NCBI RefSeq assembly: GCF_001428605.1
Contig: NZ_LMID01000016.1
Coordinates: forward strand, 81,199-145,198
Reading direction: 5' to 3'
Length of the DNA stretch: 64,000 nt
From: Sphingomonas sp. Root720
GTDB taxonomy: Bacteria > Pseudomonadota > Alphaproteobacteria > Sphingomonadales > Sphingomonadaceae
Translations under genes and position numbers: made by a program
Part shown: in pieces, positions 1 through 8,815 of the stretch
How the letters are laid out: every line of letters starts with the position of its first letter
Numbering within the stretch: the stretch's first letter is position 1
Notes under the pieces: model-generated
Databases searched by the model: none
The model's input: only the letters and a program-made list of their open reading frames with translations
Told to the model about the DNA's origin: nothing

Positions 1-187
1 CTGCAGCATAAAACCATCTTTTTTTCATCCGAGCATCGGAATAGGGTTGGGCAACGGACTCACAAGGCCTTGCGCGCCGGATGGCCCCGATGGGGCGCGC
101 AAGGCAGGTCGCGGGCGAAGCCGTCGACCGGTGATCCACACCGAATCGCCTCCGGGGGGGAGGCGTGACAACGGAGACACGGCCCAT
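1..187. other. upstream region of the first glycosyltransferase
   Basis: No gene is evident here. The stretch precedes the ATG at 188 and ends with a GGAGA Shine-Dalgarno-like run about 8 nt before it. I see no convincing -35/-10 pair. The same reading frame is open back to 47, but that extension is low-complexity Arg/Gly/Pro and does not look like protein. Confidence 0.5.
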
Positions 188-1432
188 ATGACCGATGCCG
201 CGAATGCCCCCCTTCCCGTGACGGTGCTGATGCCGACCTTCAACCGCGCCCATTACCTGGCCGAGGCGCTGGATAGCGTGCTGGGCCAGGAGCCTCCGCC
301 CGCGGAGGTGATCGTCATCGACGATGGCTCGGAGGATGCGACGGGCGAGGTCGTCGCCGCCTATGCGGCGCGTGGCGTGGCCTATGTGCGGCAGGACAAT
401 GCCGGCAAGGCCGCCGCGCTGAACAACGGCCTGGCCCGCGCCTCGCAGGACTTCGTCTGGATCTTCGACGATGACGATATCGCCGCGAAGGGCACGCTCG
501 CCGCGCTCCACCAGGCGCTGGTCGATCGTCCCGATGCCGGTTACGCCTATGGGCTGTGCGACAAATTCTTCGGCGAATGGCCGAACGATGCGCGCGAGCG
601 CAACACCGCCTATGCGTCGGACGAGCGCGCGGCGCTGTATGTCCGGCTGATGGAGGATTTCTTCATCTGGCAGGGCGCCATGCTCGCGCGGCGGAGCTGC
701 TACGCCGCTGTCGGGCCGTTCGACACCCGCCTCGCCCGGTCGCAGGACTACGAGATGGCGCTGCGGCTGGGACGGGCGTTCAAGGGGGTCGGCCTGCCGA
801 TCGTCGCCTTCCATCAACGCCACCATGCCGGCGTGCGCGGCCCCAAGGGCGCGACCGTCAAGGCGCACGAGGTCGAGCAGGCCTGGCGGAAGTACAACCA
901 CCTGATCTTCCGCGAGCTTCACGGCAGCCACGAGCTGGCCGAATTCTACATCGGCACGCCGCAGAATGGCGAACTGTCCCCGCGCGAGACGCTGACCGCG
1001 CTGATCCAGCGCGGCAGCATCATGGCGCGCAAGGGGCTGTGGGACCTCGCGGCCGCCGATTTCGAGGCGGCCGCGCAGCGGGCCGGATCGCTCGCCGTCG
1101 TCGACCTTTGCGAGCAGGAGAAGGCCGCGCTGCGCCGCATCTTCCAGCGCGGTGCCCGGTCGATCTTCCAGGACGGGCGCGAGGCGCGACGCTTCTTCGG
1201 TGCCATCGCGGCCTTCCCGAAATCGCTCCGCAACCGGATAGAGGGCAATATGCTGCTGCCCGTCACCTATCGCATGCGGCGCCTGTCGGGCGTCACCGAC
1301 CGCAGGTTCGAGCTCGGCCAGCTCGGCATCATGGCCCGCCACCTGTTCAAGCGATCGTCGATCCGGTCCTATTTCGACGCGCGCCGCACAGATCGCGGCA
1401 TGTATGGCGTGGAGCCGCTCGCCGCCGCCTGA
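188..1432 (+). CDS. family 2 glycosyltransferase
   Basis: The 414-aa product is a GT-A fold family 2 glycosyltransferase. It probably transfers a sugar from a nucleotide-sugar donor onto a growing surface polysaccharide at the inner face of the cytoplasmic membrane. The N-terminus reads TVLMPTFNRAHYL, followed by a nucleotide-binding VIDDGSEDAT segment and the metal-binding DDDD around residue 100 (WIFDDDD). A SQDYEMAL segment resembles the ED acceptor/base motif of the family. The C-terminal third is a family-specific tail with no membrane span. The ATG at 188 is chosen over upstream in-frame codons because GGAGA lies at correct spacing and the GT2 fold begins right after it. The substrate cannot be told from sequence. 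It opens a polysaccharide gene cluster. Confidence 0.85.
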   Translation: MTDAANAPLPVTVLMPTFNRAHYLAEALDSVLGQEPPPAEVIVIDDGSEDATGEVVAAYAARGVAYVRQDNAGKAAALNNGLARASQDFVWIFDDDDIAAKGTLAALHQALVDRPDAGYAYGLCDKFFGEWPNDARERNTAYASDERAALYVRLMEDFFIWQGAMLARRSCYAAVGPFDTRLARSQDYEMALRLGRAFKGVGLPIVAFHQRHHAGVRGPKGATVKAHEVEQAWRKYNHLIFRELHGSHELAEFYIGTPQNGELSPRETLTALIQRGSIMARKGLWDLAAADFEAAAQRAGSLAVVDLCEQEKAALRRIFQRGARSIFQDGREARRFFGAIAAFPKSLRNRIEGNMLLPVTYRMRRLSGVTDRRFELGQLGIMARHLFKRSSIRSYFDARRTDRGMYGVEPLAAA

Positions 1433-1457
1433 TGTCGGAAGAGTGCGTCGGCGTCGT

Positions 1458-3065
1458 TCAGCCGTCCACGGTCGGCGTGAGCACGGGCGCCGCGAGCTTG
1501 CCGATCCGCTCGGCCAGCCGCAGCGCCAGCGCGACGATCGTGAAGGTGGGGTTGGCATGGCCGCCGGTCGGCATGACCGAGGCGCCGCAGACGTGGAGAT
1601 TGGCAAGCTGGTGGACCCGGCCATCGGCATCGACGGTGCCGGTCGCCGGGGTCGCCGACATGCGGGTCGCGCCCAGATGGTGGTAGCTTTCCATCATATG
1701 CTCGGCGGTCAGCCCGCCGCTTTCCTCGAGGCCGGCGATCGGCAGCAATGAGCCCCATCCCTGCCGGGCGAACATCTCGCGGATGCGGCCGGTGAAATGC
1801 GCAACCGTCCGCCGTTCGAGGTCGGCGATCCGCCAATCGACCCGGACCTTGTTGAGCCCGAAGCTGTCCTTGCTGTCGGCGAGCGCGATCCGGCTCGCGC
1901 GATCGGGGGCCTGTTCGACATCGACGACGACGCTCGCCACCGGATCGGCGAGGATCGGATGCACGCCGCGCGCATAGCGCCAGACGTCGCGGCAAAAGTC
2001 GCCGGGCCTGACGCCCTGCCGCGGCGCGGTCATCCGGATCCGGTTGAGCGGCGTCCCGGCGCGCAGCTGCTGGATCGCGTCGCGCAGCGATCCCGGCCTC
2101 GGCGCGTAGCGGATTACCGCACTGGCATTGAGCAGCTGTTCGGAGCGCTGCTGCCGATCGCGCAGGACCAGGCCGGTCTCATATTCGGTGCCGCTCCGGA
2201 CGACGAAGCGGTTGAGCAGGTTCTGCAGCCCCATTCCGGCCGGGTCGAGCATGACGTCGGCCACCTTCACGCGCGGATGCTGCATGAAATAGTGCCCGGT
2301 CGTCTGCCCGACGGCACGCAGCGGGCCGCTGGCGGTGATCGCCGCGTTGAGCAGCAGCCGGGCATTCTCGATCCCGCCGCAGCAGAGCACGAAATGCCGG
2401 GCCTCGACCCGCACCGAGCCCCCCCTGGCGGACTCGGCGACGATGGCGCGAATATGGTTGTCGTCGGCGCTATCCTCGATCCGGGTCAGATTGGCGTGGA
2501 GGATGAGCTTGGCCCGGCGGGACCGCCGCAGTTCGGCCAGGTAGCGGCTACCCCAATCCTGGTAGCGATTGCGGCCGTGCGGGGCGAAGCGCCACAGAAA
2601 GGGTTCGATGGCTTCGTCGACCATGTCGAAGGCGGCGAGCCGTTCGAACTCGCGCACATGCTCGCGCCAGGGTTCGCCGAAGCCGCACATCGCCTCGGCC
2701 GCGCGGTAATAGGGCCGGAGGTCGTCGAGCCCGATCGGCCAGCCACTGCCCGGAACCCAGTCGCGCCGTTCGAAATCGATCGGGTCGAGTTCGGCGCAGC
2801 GGCCGGTCCAGCTGCCGGTGGCACCGCCCAGCCGGCGGAAGCGGCCTTCGTCGAGACGGATTGGCGCGCCAATCGATTCGCCGTCGAGCAGGGCCTGCTG
2901 CGCCAGCTCGGTCTTCGTGCCGCCCGCTTCGAGCAGGCACAGGTCCACGCCGCGGTCGAGCAAGGCCTTGGCGATAGTGACGCCCGCCGCGCCACCGCCC
3001 ACGATACATATCGCGGAGTTCACCCACAGCTGGCCATCGGCCACCTGCTCGAGATCGATGATCAA
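1458..3065 (-). CDS. GMC-family FAD oxidoreductase in polysaccharide locus
   Basis: This 535-aa flavoprotein belongs to the glucose-methanol-choline oxidoreductases, which oxidise alcohols or sugar hydroxyls with FAD. The ADP-binding motif GGGAAG lies near residue 23, followed by LLEAGG at the end of the second strand. The C-terminal signature HHLGATRMS with a later GGHANPT segment supplies the His and Asn/His typical of the active site. The start is TTG, supported by AAGGGGA a few bases upstream. There is no signal peptide, so it is probably cytoplasmic. It lies between glycosyltransferases, in opposite orientation to the first. A role in oxidising a sugar or polyprenyl-linked intermediate is inference from context only. 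Confidence 0.82.
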   Translation of the reverse strand: MIIDLEQVADGQLWVNSAICIVGGGAAGVTIAKALLDRGVDLCLLEAGGTKTELAQQALLDGESIGAPIRLDEGRFRRLGGATGSWTGRCAELDPIDFERRDWVPGSGWPIGLDDLRPYYRAAEAMCGFGEPWREHVREFERLAAFDMVDEAIEPFLWRFAPHGRNRYQDWGSRYLAELRRSRRAKLILHANLTRIEDSADDNHIRAIVAESARGGSVRVEARHFVLCCGGIENARLLLNAAITASGPLRAVGQTTGHYFMQHPRVKVADVMLDPAGMGLQNLLNRFVVRSGTEYETGLVLRDRQQRSEQLLNASAVIRYAPRPGSLRDAIQQLRAGTPLNRIRMTAPRQGVRPGDFCRDVWRYARGVHPILADPVASVVVDVEQAPDRASRIALADSKDSFGLNKVRVDWRIADLERRTVAHFTGRIREMFARQGWGSLLPIAGLEESGGLTAEHMMESYHHLGATRMSATPATGTVDADGRVHQLANLHVCGASVMPTGGHANPTFTIVALALRLAERIGKLAAPVLTPTVDG

Positions 3066-3104
3066 TCCGTTCCCCTTGTGCCATTCTCCCTGGCGGCTGC
3101 CACG

Positions 3105-4094
3105 TCAGCCGAACAAATAGCGCAGCGCGCCCTCGGGCTCCATCGCCCCGTCGATATCGCTCCGGCGGCGCAGCTTGTCGCGGGCGACGTCCTGCGCGAT
3201 CCGCCACAAGGTCGCGGGCCGGCGGGCATAGTCGCTCACCGCGCGCGGAAGGCCGCCGCTGTGCTTGCGGTCGAGGAAATCGCGGTGGTGCAGCTTGCGC
3301 CGGACATGGCCGAGATGACGCTCGACCAGGGCGCGGTCGCCGGCGGGCAGTCCAGGAAGGCCGAGCAGCCGCTCATGCGCGACCGCCAGCGCCGCGAGAT
3401 CGGCGGTACGGTGCCGACCGCTGAGCGAATGCGCGCGCTCGACCGCGACATAGCCGCAAAGGTCGGTCAGCCGGAACCGCGCCCCGGCCGCGAGCGCCTG
3501 GCAATAAAGGATGAAATCCTCCCCCAGTCGCAGCGCCTCGTCGTAACCCAGCCCGTTCCGCACGAGAAAATCGCGGCGCATCAGCGGCTTCAGGAAGCCC
3601 AGCTCGCCGCGCATTACCCCGCGCCGCGGAATATTGCCGGCGACGAAGGCGGGGAGCCCTATCAGCCGCCCGTTGGCGGGAAAATCGCGCAGGTCGGCGA
3701 AAGCGAACCCCGCTGCCCGGCTTTCGGGCACGAAGGCGATATTGTCGGCGATCATGTCCCAGTCGGGCATCGCCAGCAGCCGGGCGAAGCGGCCAGGCAC
3801 GATGAAATCGTCGGCATCGAGGACCGCGACGAGATCGGCCGAACTGGACCGGAGCGCGAAATTGCGCGCGACCGACGGCCCCCGGTTCCGATCGTGGCGC
3901 AGGATGGCGAGACGGCCGCTGCCGTCGTCGGCCTCGGCGGCGCGGGCCGGGGTAGCATCGGTCGAGGCGTCATCGACCACGATGACCTCCCGAACCTCGG
4001 GCTCGCGCAGCGCCGACGCCACGGCGCGGGCGATCGTCCGCTCCCCATTATAGGCGGCGACGATGACGCAGACCCCCTGCTGCCGGTCGGACAT
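3105..4094 (-). CDS. family 2 glycosyltransferase
   Basis: The 329-aa protein is a second GT2 enzyme. It shows CVIVAAYNGERTI at the N-terminus, VVDDASTDAT, a DAD metal-binding motif (AVLDADDF, about residue 95) and a GEDF acceptor-site motif around residue 190. No membrane segment follows the catalytic domain. The frame is open for 37 codons upstream, but the ATG at 4094 is placed immediately before the GT2 fold and is preferred. It is co-oriented with the GMC oxidoreductase 39 nt downstream and probably forms an operon with it. It is divergent from the GT4-like gene at 4328. Donor and acceptor are unknown. Confidence 0.83.
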   Translation of the reverse strand: MSDRQQGVCVIVAAYNGERTIARAVASALREPEVREVIVVDDASTDATPARAAEADDGSGRLAILRHDRNRGPSVARNFALRSSSADLVAVLDADDFIVPGRFARLLAMPDWDMIADNIAFVPESRAAGFAFADLRDFPANGRLIGLPAFVAGNIPRRGVMRGELGFLKPLMRRDFLVRNGLGYDEALRLGEDFILYCQALAAGARFRLTDLCGYVAVERAHSLSGRHRTADLAALAVAHERLLGLPGLPAGDRALVERHLGHVRRKLHHRDFLDRKHSGGLPRAVSDYARRPATLWRIAQDVARDKLRRRSDIDGAMEPEGALRYLFG

Positions 4095-4327
4095 CAGCGG
4101 AGGCTCCCTGTCGGAGAAGGAGGGAAATCGGCCATCCGCCAGAGGATATACATCTCCCCGTCGCTGGCAGGGTCCGCGGCGTTCGTTCGGGCCGCCAAAC
4201 TGCACGGGCCATCGAAGAAACCGCGATCGACGCGAAAAACGGCTATTGCCGACACGCGTTGGGTGCAGCGCAATAAGACGGTGGTCGACACGGGGGATTC
4301 GCGGCGGGGGCCTCGAAAGGAACCAGG

Positions 4328-5449
4328 TTGAAGGTCGCTTATTTCGTCCATGACCTGCACGATGCAGCGGTCGCGCGGCGGATCGTCATGATGCAAGCGG
4401 GCGGGCTGGAGCCGGTGGTGCTGGGCTTCCGCCGTTCTCCCCTCGCCCCCGCCGACATCGGCGGCGCTCCGGTGGTCGATCTGGGCCGCACCGCCGATGC
4501 CAGGCTGGGTCAGCGCGCCGCGGCGGTGCTGCGCAACTGGTTGTTTGCGAGCCGCATCGGCACGGCGGTCCAGGACTGTTCCATCTACATGGCGCGCAAC
4601 CTGGAATCCCTGATTCTCGCGGCGCGCGTCGCGGGAGGCCGGCCGGACGTGCGCCTCGTTTACGAATGTCTCGATATCCATCGCACCCTGCTCGGTACCC
4701 GGGCGGTCGATCGGCTGATCCAGAAAATTGAGCGGGCGCATCTCGAACGGGTCGACCTGCTCGTCACCAGCTCGCCGGCGTTCCTATCCAACTATTTCAC
4801 GCCGCGCCTGTCGCCGCCGGAGCCTGCGCTGCTCGTCGAGAACAAGGTGCTGCGCCTTGCCGAGGCCATTGCCCGTCCCGACCTGCCGCGCGACCCCGGA
4901 CCACCCTGGACGATCGGCTGGTTCGGCATGCTGCGCTGCCAAAGATCGCTCGACATGCTGGCCGCGCTTGCACGACAGGCCGAGGGACGGGTGAAGGTGC
5001 TGATCGCCGGCAAGCCCGCGCGCTCGGAGATCCCCGATTTCGACCGGGTGGTCCGCGACAGCGACGGGCTCGCCTATGCCGGCCCCTACATGCCCGATGA
5101 TCTGCCCGGACTCTACCGGCGCACCCATTTCACCTGGGCGATCGACTATTTCGAGGAGGGACTCAACTCCTCCTGGCTGCTGCCCAACCGGCTGTACGAG
5201 GGCAGCTTCCATGGATCGGTGCCGATCGCGCTCGACCATGTCGAGACCGGCGCATGGCTGCGACGGCGCGGTGCCGGCGTCCTGCTCCGCGATCCGGTCC
5301 CGGAACTCGCGGCACTCCTCGGTACGCTCGACGAGGCGGGCTATGCGGCGGAACGGGCCCGGCTCGACCATATCCCGCTGCCCGACCTGGTGACCGGGCG
5401 CGAGGATTGCGCCGCATTGGCGGCGGCGCTGGCGGGGCGCGGCGCGTGA
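4328..5449 (+). CDS. GT4-like glycosyltransferase
   Basis: The 373-aa protein resembles GT-B glycosyltransferases of the GT4 type. It starts KVAYFVHDLHDAAV with an N-terminal Rossmann half. It then carries WTIGWFGMLRCQ, the usual beginning of the second Rossmann half near residue 195, and a SSWLLPNRLYEGSFHG segment near residue 280 that sits where GT4 enzymes carry the donor-binding Glu loop. The start is TTG with AAAGGA upstream. No ATG fits the fold better. Its stop overlaps the GTG of the next gene (GTGA), indicating translational coupling. The sequence diverges from textbook GT4 motifs, so the family call is less secure than for its GT2 neighbours. Confidence 0.72.
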   Translation: MKVAYFVHDLHDAAVARRIVMMQAGGLEPVVLGFRRSPLAPADIGGAPVVDLGRTADARLGQRAAAVLRNWLFASRIGTAVQDCSIYMARNLESLILAARVAGGRPDVRLVYECLDIHRTLLGTRAVDRLIQKIERAHLERVDLLVTSSPAFLSNYFTPRLSPPEPALLVENKVLRLAEAIARPDLPRDPGPPWTIGWFGMLRCQRSLDMLAALARQAEGRVKVLIAGKPARSEIPDFDRVVRDSDGLAYAGPYMPDDLPGLYRRTHFTWAIDYFEEGLNSSWLLPNRLYEGSFHGSVPIALDHVETGAWLRRRGAGVLLRDPVPELAALLGTLDEAGYAAERARLDHIPLPDLVTGREDCAALAAALAGRGA

Positions 5450-6456
5450 CGGCGGCGGACATCCTCGCCGGCGACGTGCTGATCGTCATCCCCTGCCTGA
5501 ACGAGCAGGCAAATCTGCCGCGCCTGCTCGATCGGCTGGTCGCCGACACCGGCGGCGCCGACATCGTCGTCGCCGACGGCGGCAGCACCGACCGCAGCCT
5601 GGAGATCGTCGCCGACTATCGCCGCCGCCACCGGAACATCCACCTGCTGCCCAACCCGCGCCGCATCCAGAGCGCCGGGGTCAACCTCGCCGTGACGACG
5701 ATGGGGCGCGGCAAACGATGGCTGCTGCGGATCGACGCGCATTGCGACTATCCCGACGGATATATGGCCGGCCTGCTCGACAGCGCCGCCCGCCATGACG
5801 CGACATCGGTGGTCGTGCCGATGGTGACGCGCGGGCAGGCCTGTTTCCAGCGGGCCTGCGCCGAGGCGCAGAACTCGCTGATCGGCACCGGCGGGTCGCC
5901 GCACCGGCATCTCGGCGAGGGGCGCTATGTCGACCATGGCCATCATGCACTGATGCGGATCGACCTGTTCCTGAAGGTCGGCGGCTACCGCGAGGCGCAG
6001 AGCCATAACGAGGATGCTGAGCTCGACATCCGTCTCCAGGCGGCGGGCGGGCGCATCTGGCTCGAGCCGGGCCAGGCTATCGTCTACCATCCGCGCAAGA
6101 CGGCGGGCGCGCTGCTGCGCCAATATTTCAGATATGGCGAGGGCCGCGCCCGGACGATGCGGCTGCACCGCATCCGGCTGAAGCCCCGCCAGGCGTTGCC
6201 CCTGCTGGTACCGGTGGCGATCGCGCTGCTGCCTCTCGCCCTGCTGCACCCGATCTTCGCGCTGCCCGCGATCGGCTGGGCGGCGATCTGCCTGACCTAC
6301 GGGATGCTGCTGGGCTTGCGGCAACGGTCGGCCTGTGCCGCCGCCAGCGGCTTTGCGGCGATGATCATGCATCTGGGCTGGGGCAGCGGCTATCTCCGGC
6401 AGCTGGTCCAGCCGCGTCCCGGCGAGCGGCACTTGCCGGCGTTGACCTTCCGATGA
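5446..6456 (+). CDS. ExoA-like family 2 glycosyltransferase
   Basis: The 336-aa protein resembles the succinoglycan glucosyltransferase ExoA. It has VLIVIPCLNEQANL at the N-terminus, VVADGGSTDRS, a DAHCDYP metal motif about residue 100, and the ExoA-like run GGSPHRH followed by YVDHGHH. An HNEDAEL motif follows near residue 190. The C-terminal 90 residues hold two or three hydrophobic spans, so it is probably anchored in the inner membrane. The GTG start at 5446 overlaps the upstream stop by 4 nt. The frame remains open further upstream, but those codons lie inside the previous gene. The next gene also overlaps (ATGA), so three genes are coupled. The exact linkage formed is unknown. Confidence 0.85.
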   Translation: MTAADILAGDVLIVIPCLNEQANLPRLLDRLVADTGGADIVVADGGSTDRSLEIVADYRRRHRNIHLLPNPRRIQSAGVNLAVTTMGRGKRWLLRIDAHCDYPDGYMAGLLDSAARHDATSVVVPMVTRGQACFQRACAEAQNSLIGTGGSPHRHLGEGRYVDHGHHALMRIDLFLKVGGYREAQSHNEDAELDIRLQAAGGRIWLEPGQAIVYHPRKTAGALLRQYFRYGEGRARTMRLHRIRLKPRQALPLLVPVAIALLPLALLHPIFALPAIGWAAICLTYGMLLGLRQRSACAAASGFAAMIMHLGWGSGYLRQLVQPRPGERHLPALTFR

Positions 6457-7484
6457 GCAGCCGGGCGCCCGGCAAGCCCCTGGCGGCGGGCACGGTCGCG
6501 GTACCGAAGGCGATCGACCGGGTACAGGTGACGCGCGGCCTCGCCTGCCTGCTGCTCGTGCTGTTCCACGTCGTCGGCGGCAAGGCGGACGACGGGCTGC
6601 GGATCGCCGATGCCAGCATCGGCCGCCAGGTCCTCGACGTCCTGCTCTATGTCCGGATGCCGCTGTTCGCCTTCATCTCCGGTTATGTCTATACATTTAA
6701 GCCGCTCGACCCGGCGCGGCCCGGCCGCTTCCTGCAAGGCAAGCTGCGGCGGCTGGCGCTGCCGCTGCTGTCGGCGACGACGCTCTTCTACCTGGTGGCG
6801 CTGGCGCGCGCGCCGATGCCGCCCGCCGATGCCGCCGCCGGCCTTCTCCACGCCTATTTCTTCTCCTACGAAATCTACTGGTTCCTGCAGGCGATGCTGC
6901 TGATCTTCCTGCTGCTGCCCTTGCTCGAACGCTTCCTGCTCGGGTCGCCGCGGGGCTGCGCCATGGCGGTGCTGGTCGCCTTCCTGCTGACCGTCCCCGC
7001 CGAACCGTTCGATTTCCTGTCGATCAACGGCGCGGCCTTCCTGGCGCCCTTCTTCTTCATCGGCATCGCCGCGCGGCGCTTCATCGGCGAGCTGACGCCG
7101 AATTGGACATGGCTGCTGCTGGCGATCCTGGTCGTGGCCTTCGCTCTCCACGCCTACAACGTGGCGACGATGCCACCGCACATGGGCGCGCGGCGCGGCA
7201 CCTGGCTATCGCTGATAATCGGCGGAATCTCGCCGCTGCTGCTGATCGGCCATGTGCCGAGGGTGGCGCTGCTCGCACGGATCGGCGCCTCGTCCTTCGC
7301 GATCTTCCTGTTCCACATCTTCTTCATCGTCGCGATGCGGATGCTGCTGAAGACGCTCGGGATCGAGAGTTTCGCGATCCATCTGATCGCGGGCCTCGCC
7401 GCGGCAATTGCCGGACCGATGCTGCTGGAGGCCCTTCTGGCGAAGGGGAAGGTGACGCGCCGCCTGTTCCTCGGCCTGCGTTGA
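6453..7484 (+). CDS. acyltransferase family 3 membrane protein
   Basis: This 343-aa polytopic membrane protein belongs to the acyltransferase-3 family, which O-acylates sugars of exopolysaccharide, O-antigen or lipid carriers. The N-terminus reads DRVQVTRGLACLLLVLFHV, carrying the family's Arg and catalytic-type His. About ten hydrophobic segments follow, with a characteristic SGYVYTF near residue 75. The ATG overlaps the stop of the ExoA-like gene by 4 nt, so it is translated from the same message. In context it probably adds acetyl or another acyl group to the polymer made by the cluster. The substrate is not visible in sequence. Confidence 0.85.
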   Translation: MSSRAPGKPLAAGTVAVPKAIDRVQVTRGLACLLLVLFHVVGGKADDGLRIADASIGRQVLDVLLYVRMPLFAFISGYVYTFKPLDPARPGRFLQGKLRRLALPLLSATTLFYLVALARAPMPPADAAAGLLHAYFFSYEIYWFLQAMLLIFLLLPLLERFLLGSPRGCAMAVLVAFLLTVPAEPFDFLSINGAAFLAPFFFIGIAARRFIGELTPNWTWLLLAILVVAFALHAYNVATMPPHMGARRGTWLSLIIGGISPLLLIGHVPRVALLARIGASSFAIFLFHIFFIVAMRMLLKTLGIESFAIHLIAGLAAAIAGPMLLEALLAKGKVTRRLFLGLR

Positions 7485-7634
7485 TCAGCTCAGCAAGGCT
7501 CCGGCGACGAGGACCGGAGCCCAGGAGGCCAGCGCAAGGACGATCGCGACCATGACGCAGGCACCCGGATGCCATCGGCTATCCCTATCGACCACGGAGG
7601 CGGTGCGTTCGGCGGCGACGATCTTGCTGATCAT
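7485..7634 (-). CDS. 49-aa single-span membrane mini-protein
   Basis: This short frame encodes 49 residues. The first 27 are polar (MISKIVAAERTASVVDRD and onward), followed by about 20 strongly hydrophobic residues (VMVAIVLALASWAPVLVAG) and a short end. The ATG at 7634 has GAGGGAG upstream at workable spacing. It ends exactly one base after the convergent acyltransferase stop. A single membrane span of this quality in such a short frame, with a Shine-Dalgarno, suggests a real gene. No family is recognised. It could be a small accessory protein of the polysaccharide locus. Confidence 0.5.
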   Translation of the reverse strand: MISKIVAAERTASVVDRDSRWHPGACVMVAIVLALASWAPVLVAGALLS

Positions 7635-7715
7635 GGGCGACTCCCTCGCCAGGATCATAGAAGGCGAGGTGCTAACAAGTGGTAAAGGCGAAAGGTCGCA
7701 CGCCGTGCCGGCCCG

Positions 7716-8501
7716 TCACGGGGCGGTCGATCCGCCCTGTTTCGGCTTACGGAAGCGGTAGAGGAAAAGATCGGTCCTACCGCGCACTGCGGGATCGAAC
7801 ACCAGCTTGGTGTGATCGTCGCCGGGATTGGCGAGCAGCGGGCTTTCCGCCTCCAGCCTGAAGCCGGCCGCCGCGAAGTCGGCCTTCACCACCGCCGGGT
7901 CGATCCGGTGGAGCTTGTCGACGACGGCGCGGGTATCGCCGGCCGGACCGGCATGATCGATCACGCCCACCACGCCGCCCGGCTTCACCGCCGCGTAGAG
8001 TTGCGCGAGGAAGGCCTGCGGGTCGGTGCGCGGAATGCCGTATTTGGCCGATTCCCAATAGAGGTCGTGATAGTTGAGGCTGATCATCACGACGTCGAAG
8101 CGCCGGTCGCCGGCCGAGAAGGCCTCGAACGGATAGCGCTGGAAGTCGATGTCGGACCGCCGGGCGGTCAACGCCTTCCAGACCTTCTGCTCTTCGGGAT
8201 CATTGTAGAACTGAGCCGGCTCGAACGCCGTGACCTTGCCGCGCGGACCGACCGTATTGGCCATGATCTCCGCCCAGTAACCCGACCCGGTCATGACGTC
8301 GGCGGCGGCCATGCCGGGCTTCAACCCGAGGAAACCGAGCACTTCGGCAGGCTTGCGGCCTGCATCGAGCATGGTCGCATCGGCCGGGCGTCCCGGCGCC
8401 GCCACCGCCTTTTGCAGATAGGCGGGTACCGCGGCGGAGGACGCCGCCGCGAGCAGCAGGGCCGCCCCCGCGAGAGCCGGGAACATCGATCGACAGCGCA
8501 T
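7716..8501 (-). CDS. exported class I methyltransferase-like protein
   Basis: The 261-aa product begins with a signal peptide (LAGAALLLAAASSAAVPA). It is followed by a class I methyltransferase-like Rossmann domain. The SAM-binding loop is atypical, reading VMTGSGYWAEIMA near residue 70, with an acidic FEPAQ at the end of the second strand and a VVMISLNYHD segment near residue 140. Homologues with this arrangement are widespread in proteobacteria and annotated as predicted methyltransferases with signal peptides. A periplasmic methyltransferase would lack cytosolic SAM, so it may bind another ligand or have lost catalysis. It is divergent from the hybrid kinase and stands alone. Confidence 0.78.
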   Translation of the reverse strand: MRCRSMFPALAGAALLLAAASSAAVPAYLQKAVAAPGRPADATMLDAGRKPAEVLGFLGLKPGMAAADVMTGSGYWAEIMANTVGPRGKVTAFEPAQFYNDPEEQKVWKALTARRSDIDFQRYPFEAFSAGDRRFDVVMISLNYHDLYWESAKYGIPRTDPQAFLAQLYAAVKPGGVVGVIDHAGPAGDTRAVVDKLHRIDPAVVKADFAAAGFRLEAESPLLANPGDDHTKLVFDPAVRGRTDLFLYRFRKPKQGGSTAP

Positions 8502-8815
8502 GGCATCCTCCCTTGTATCGGCGGAAACTGGACCGTTCGGCCCGCGCGCTCAAGCCGCGGCCATGTCGGTCGTCGACCGGGCAAGGCGTTGATCGAAAGC
8601 CGTCGCCGACCATCCCCCTTCCCCGCCGGTCCGATGCGCAGGGCCATGGGAAGTACCGACGCGCGCTGCCGGGCGCGGGAAGAGTTGCCGGAGCTGGTCC
8701 AAAACATTGATCCATTTCAGGATTTGTGCGTTGCCTGTCGATCGAACGGGGGAAACCGGATTATGCGCGGGGCCATTTGCACCCGCATAGTCGTTTCCCG
8801 ACCAGGCAGGGGCGC
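8502..8815. other. divergent intergenic region without recognisable elements
   Basis: This 314-nt region lies between the exported methyltransferase-like gene and the hybrid kinase. It must hold both promoters, but I find no strong -10/-35 pair, inverted repeat, EcfG motif or small gene with a ribosome-binding site. A CAGGGG run just before 8816 may serve as the kinase ribosome-binding site. Confidence 0.4.

Noticed and set aside
1797..4331. Long open plus-strand frame opposite the GMC oxidoreductase and glycosyltransferase
   Set aside because: The translation is Arg/Gly/Pro/Ala-rich without motifs. It mirrors the real minus-strand genes and reflects high GC in third positions.
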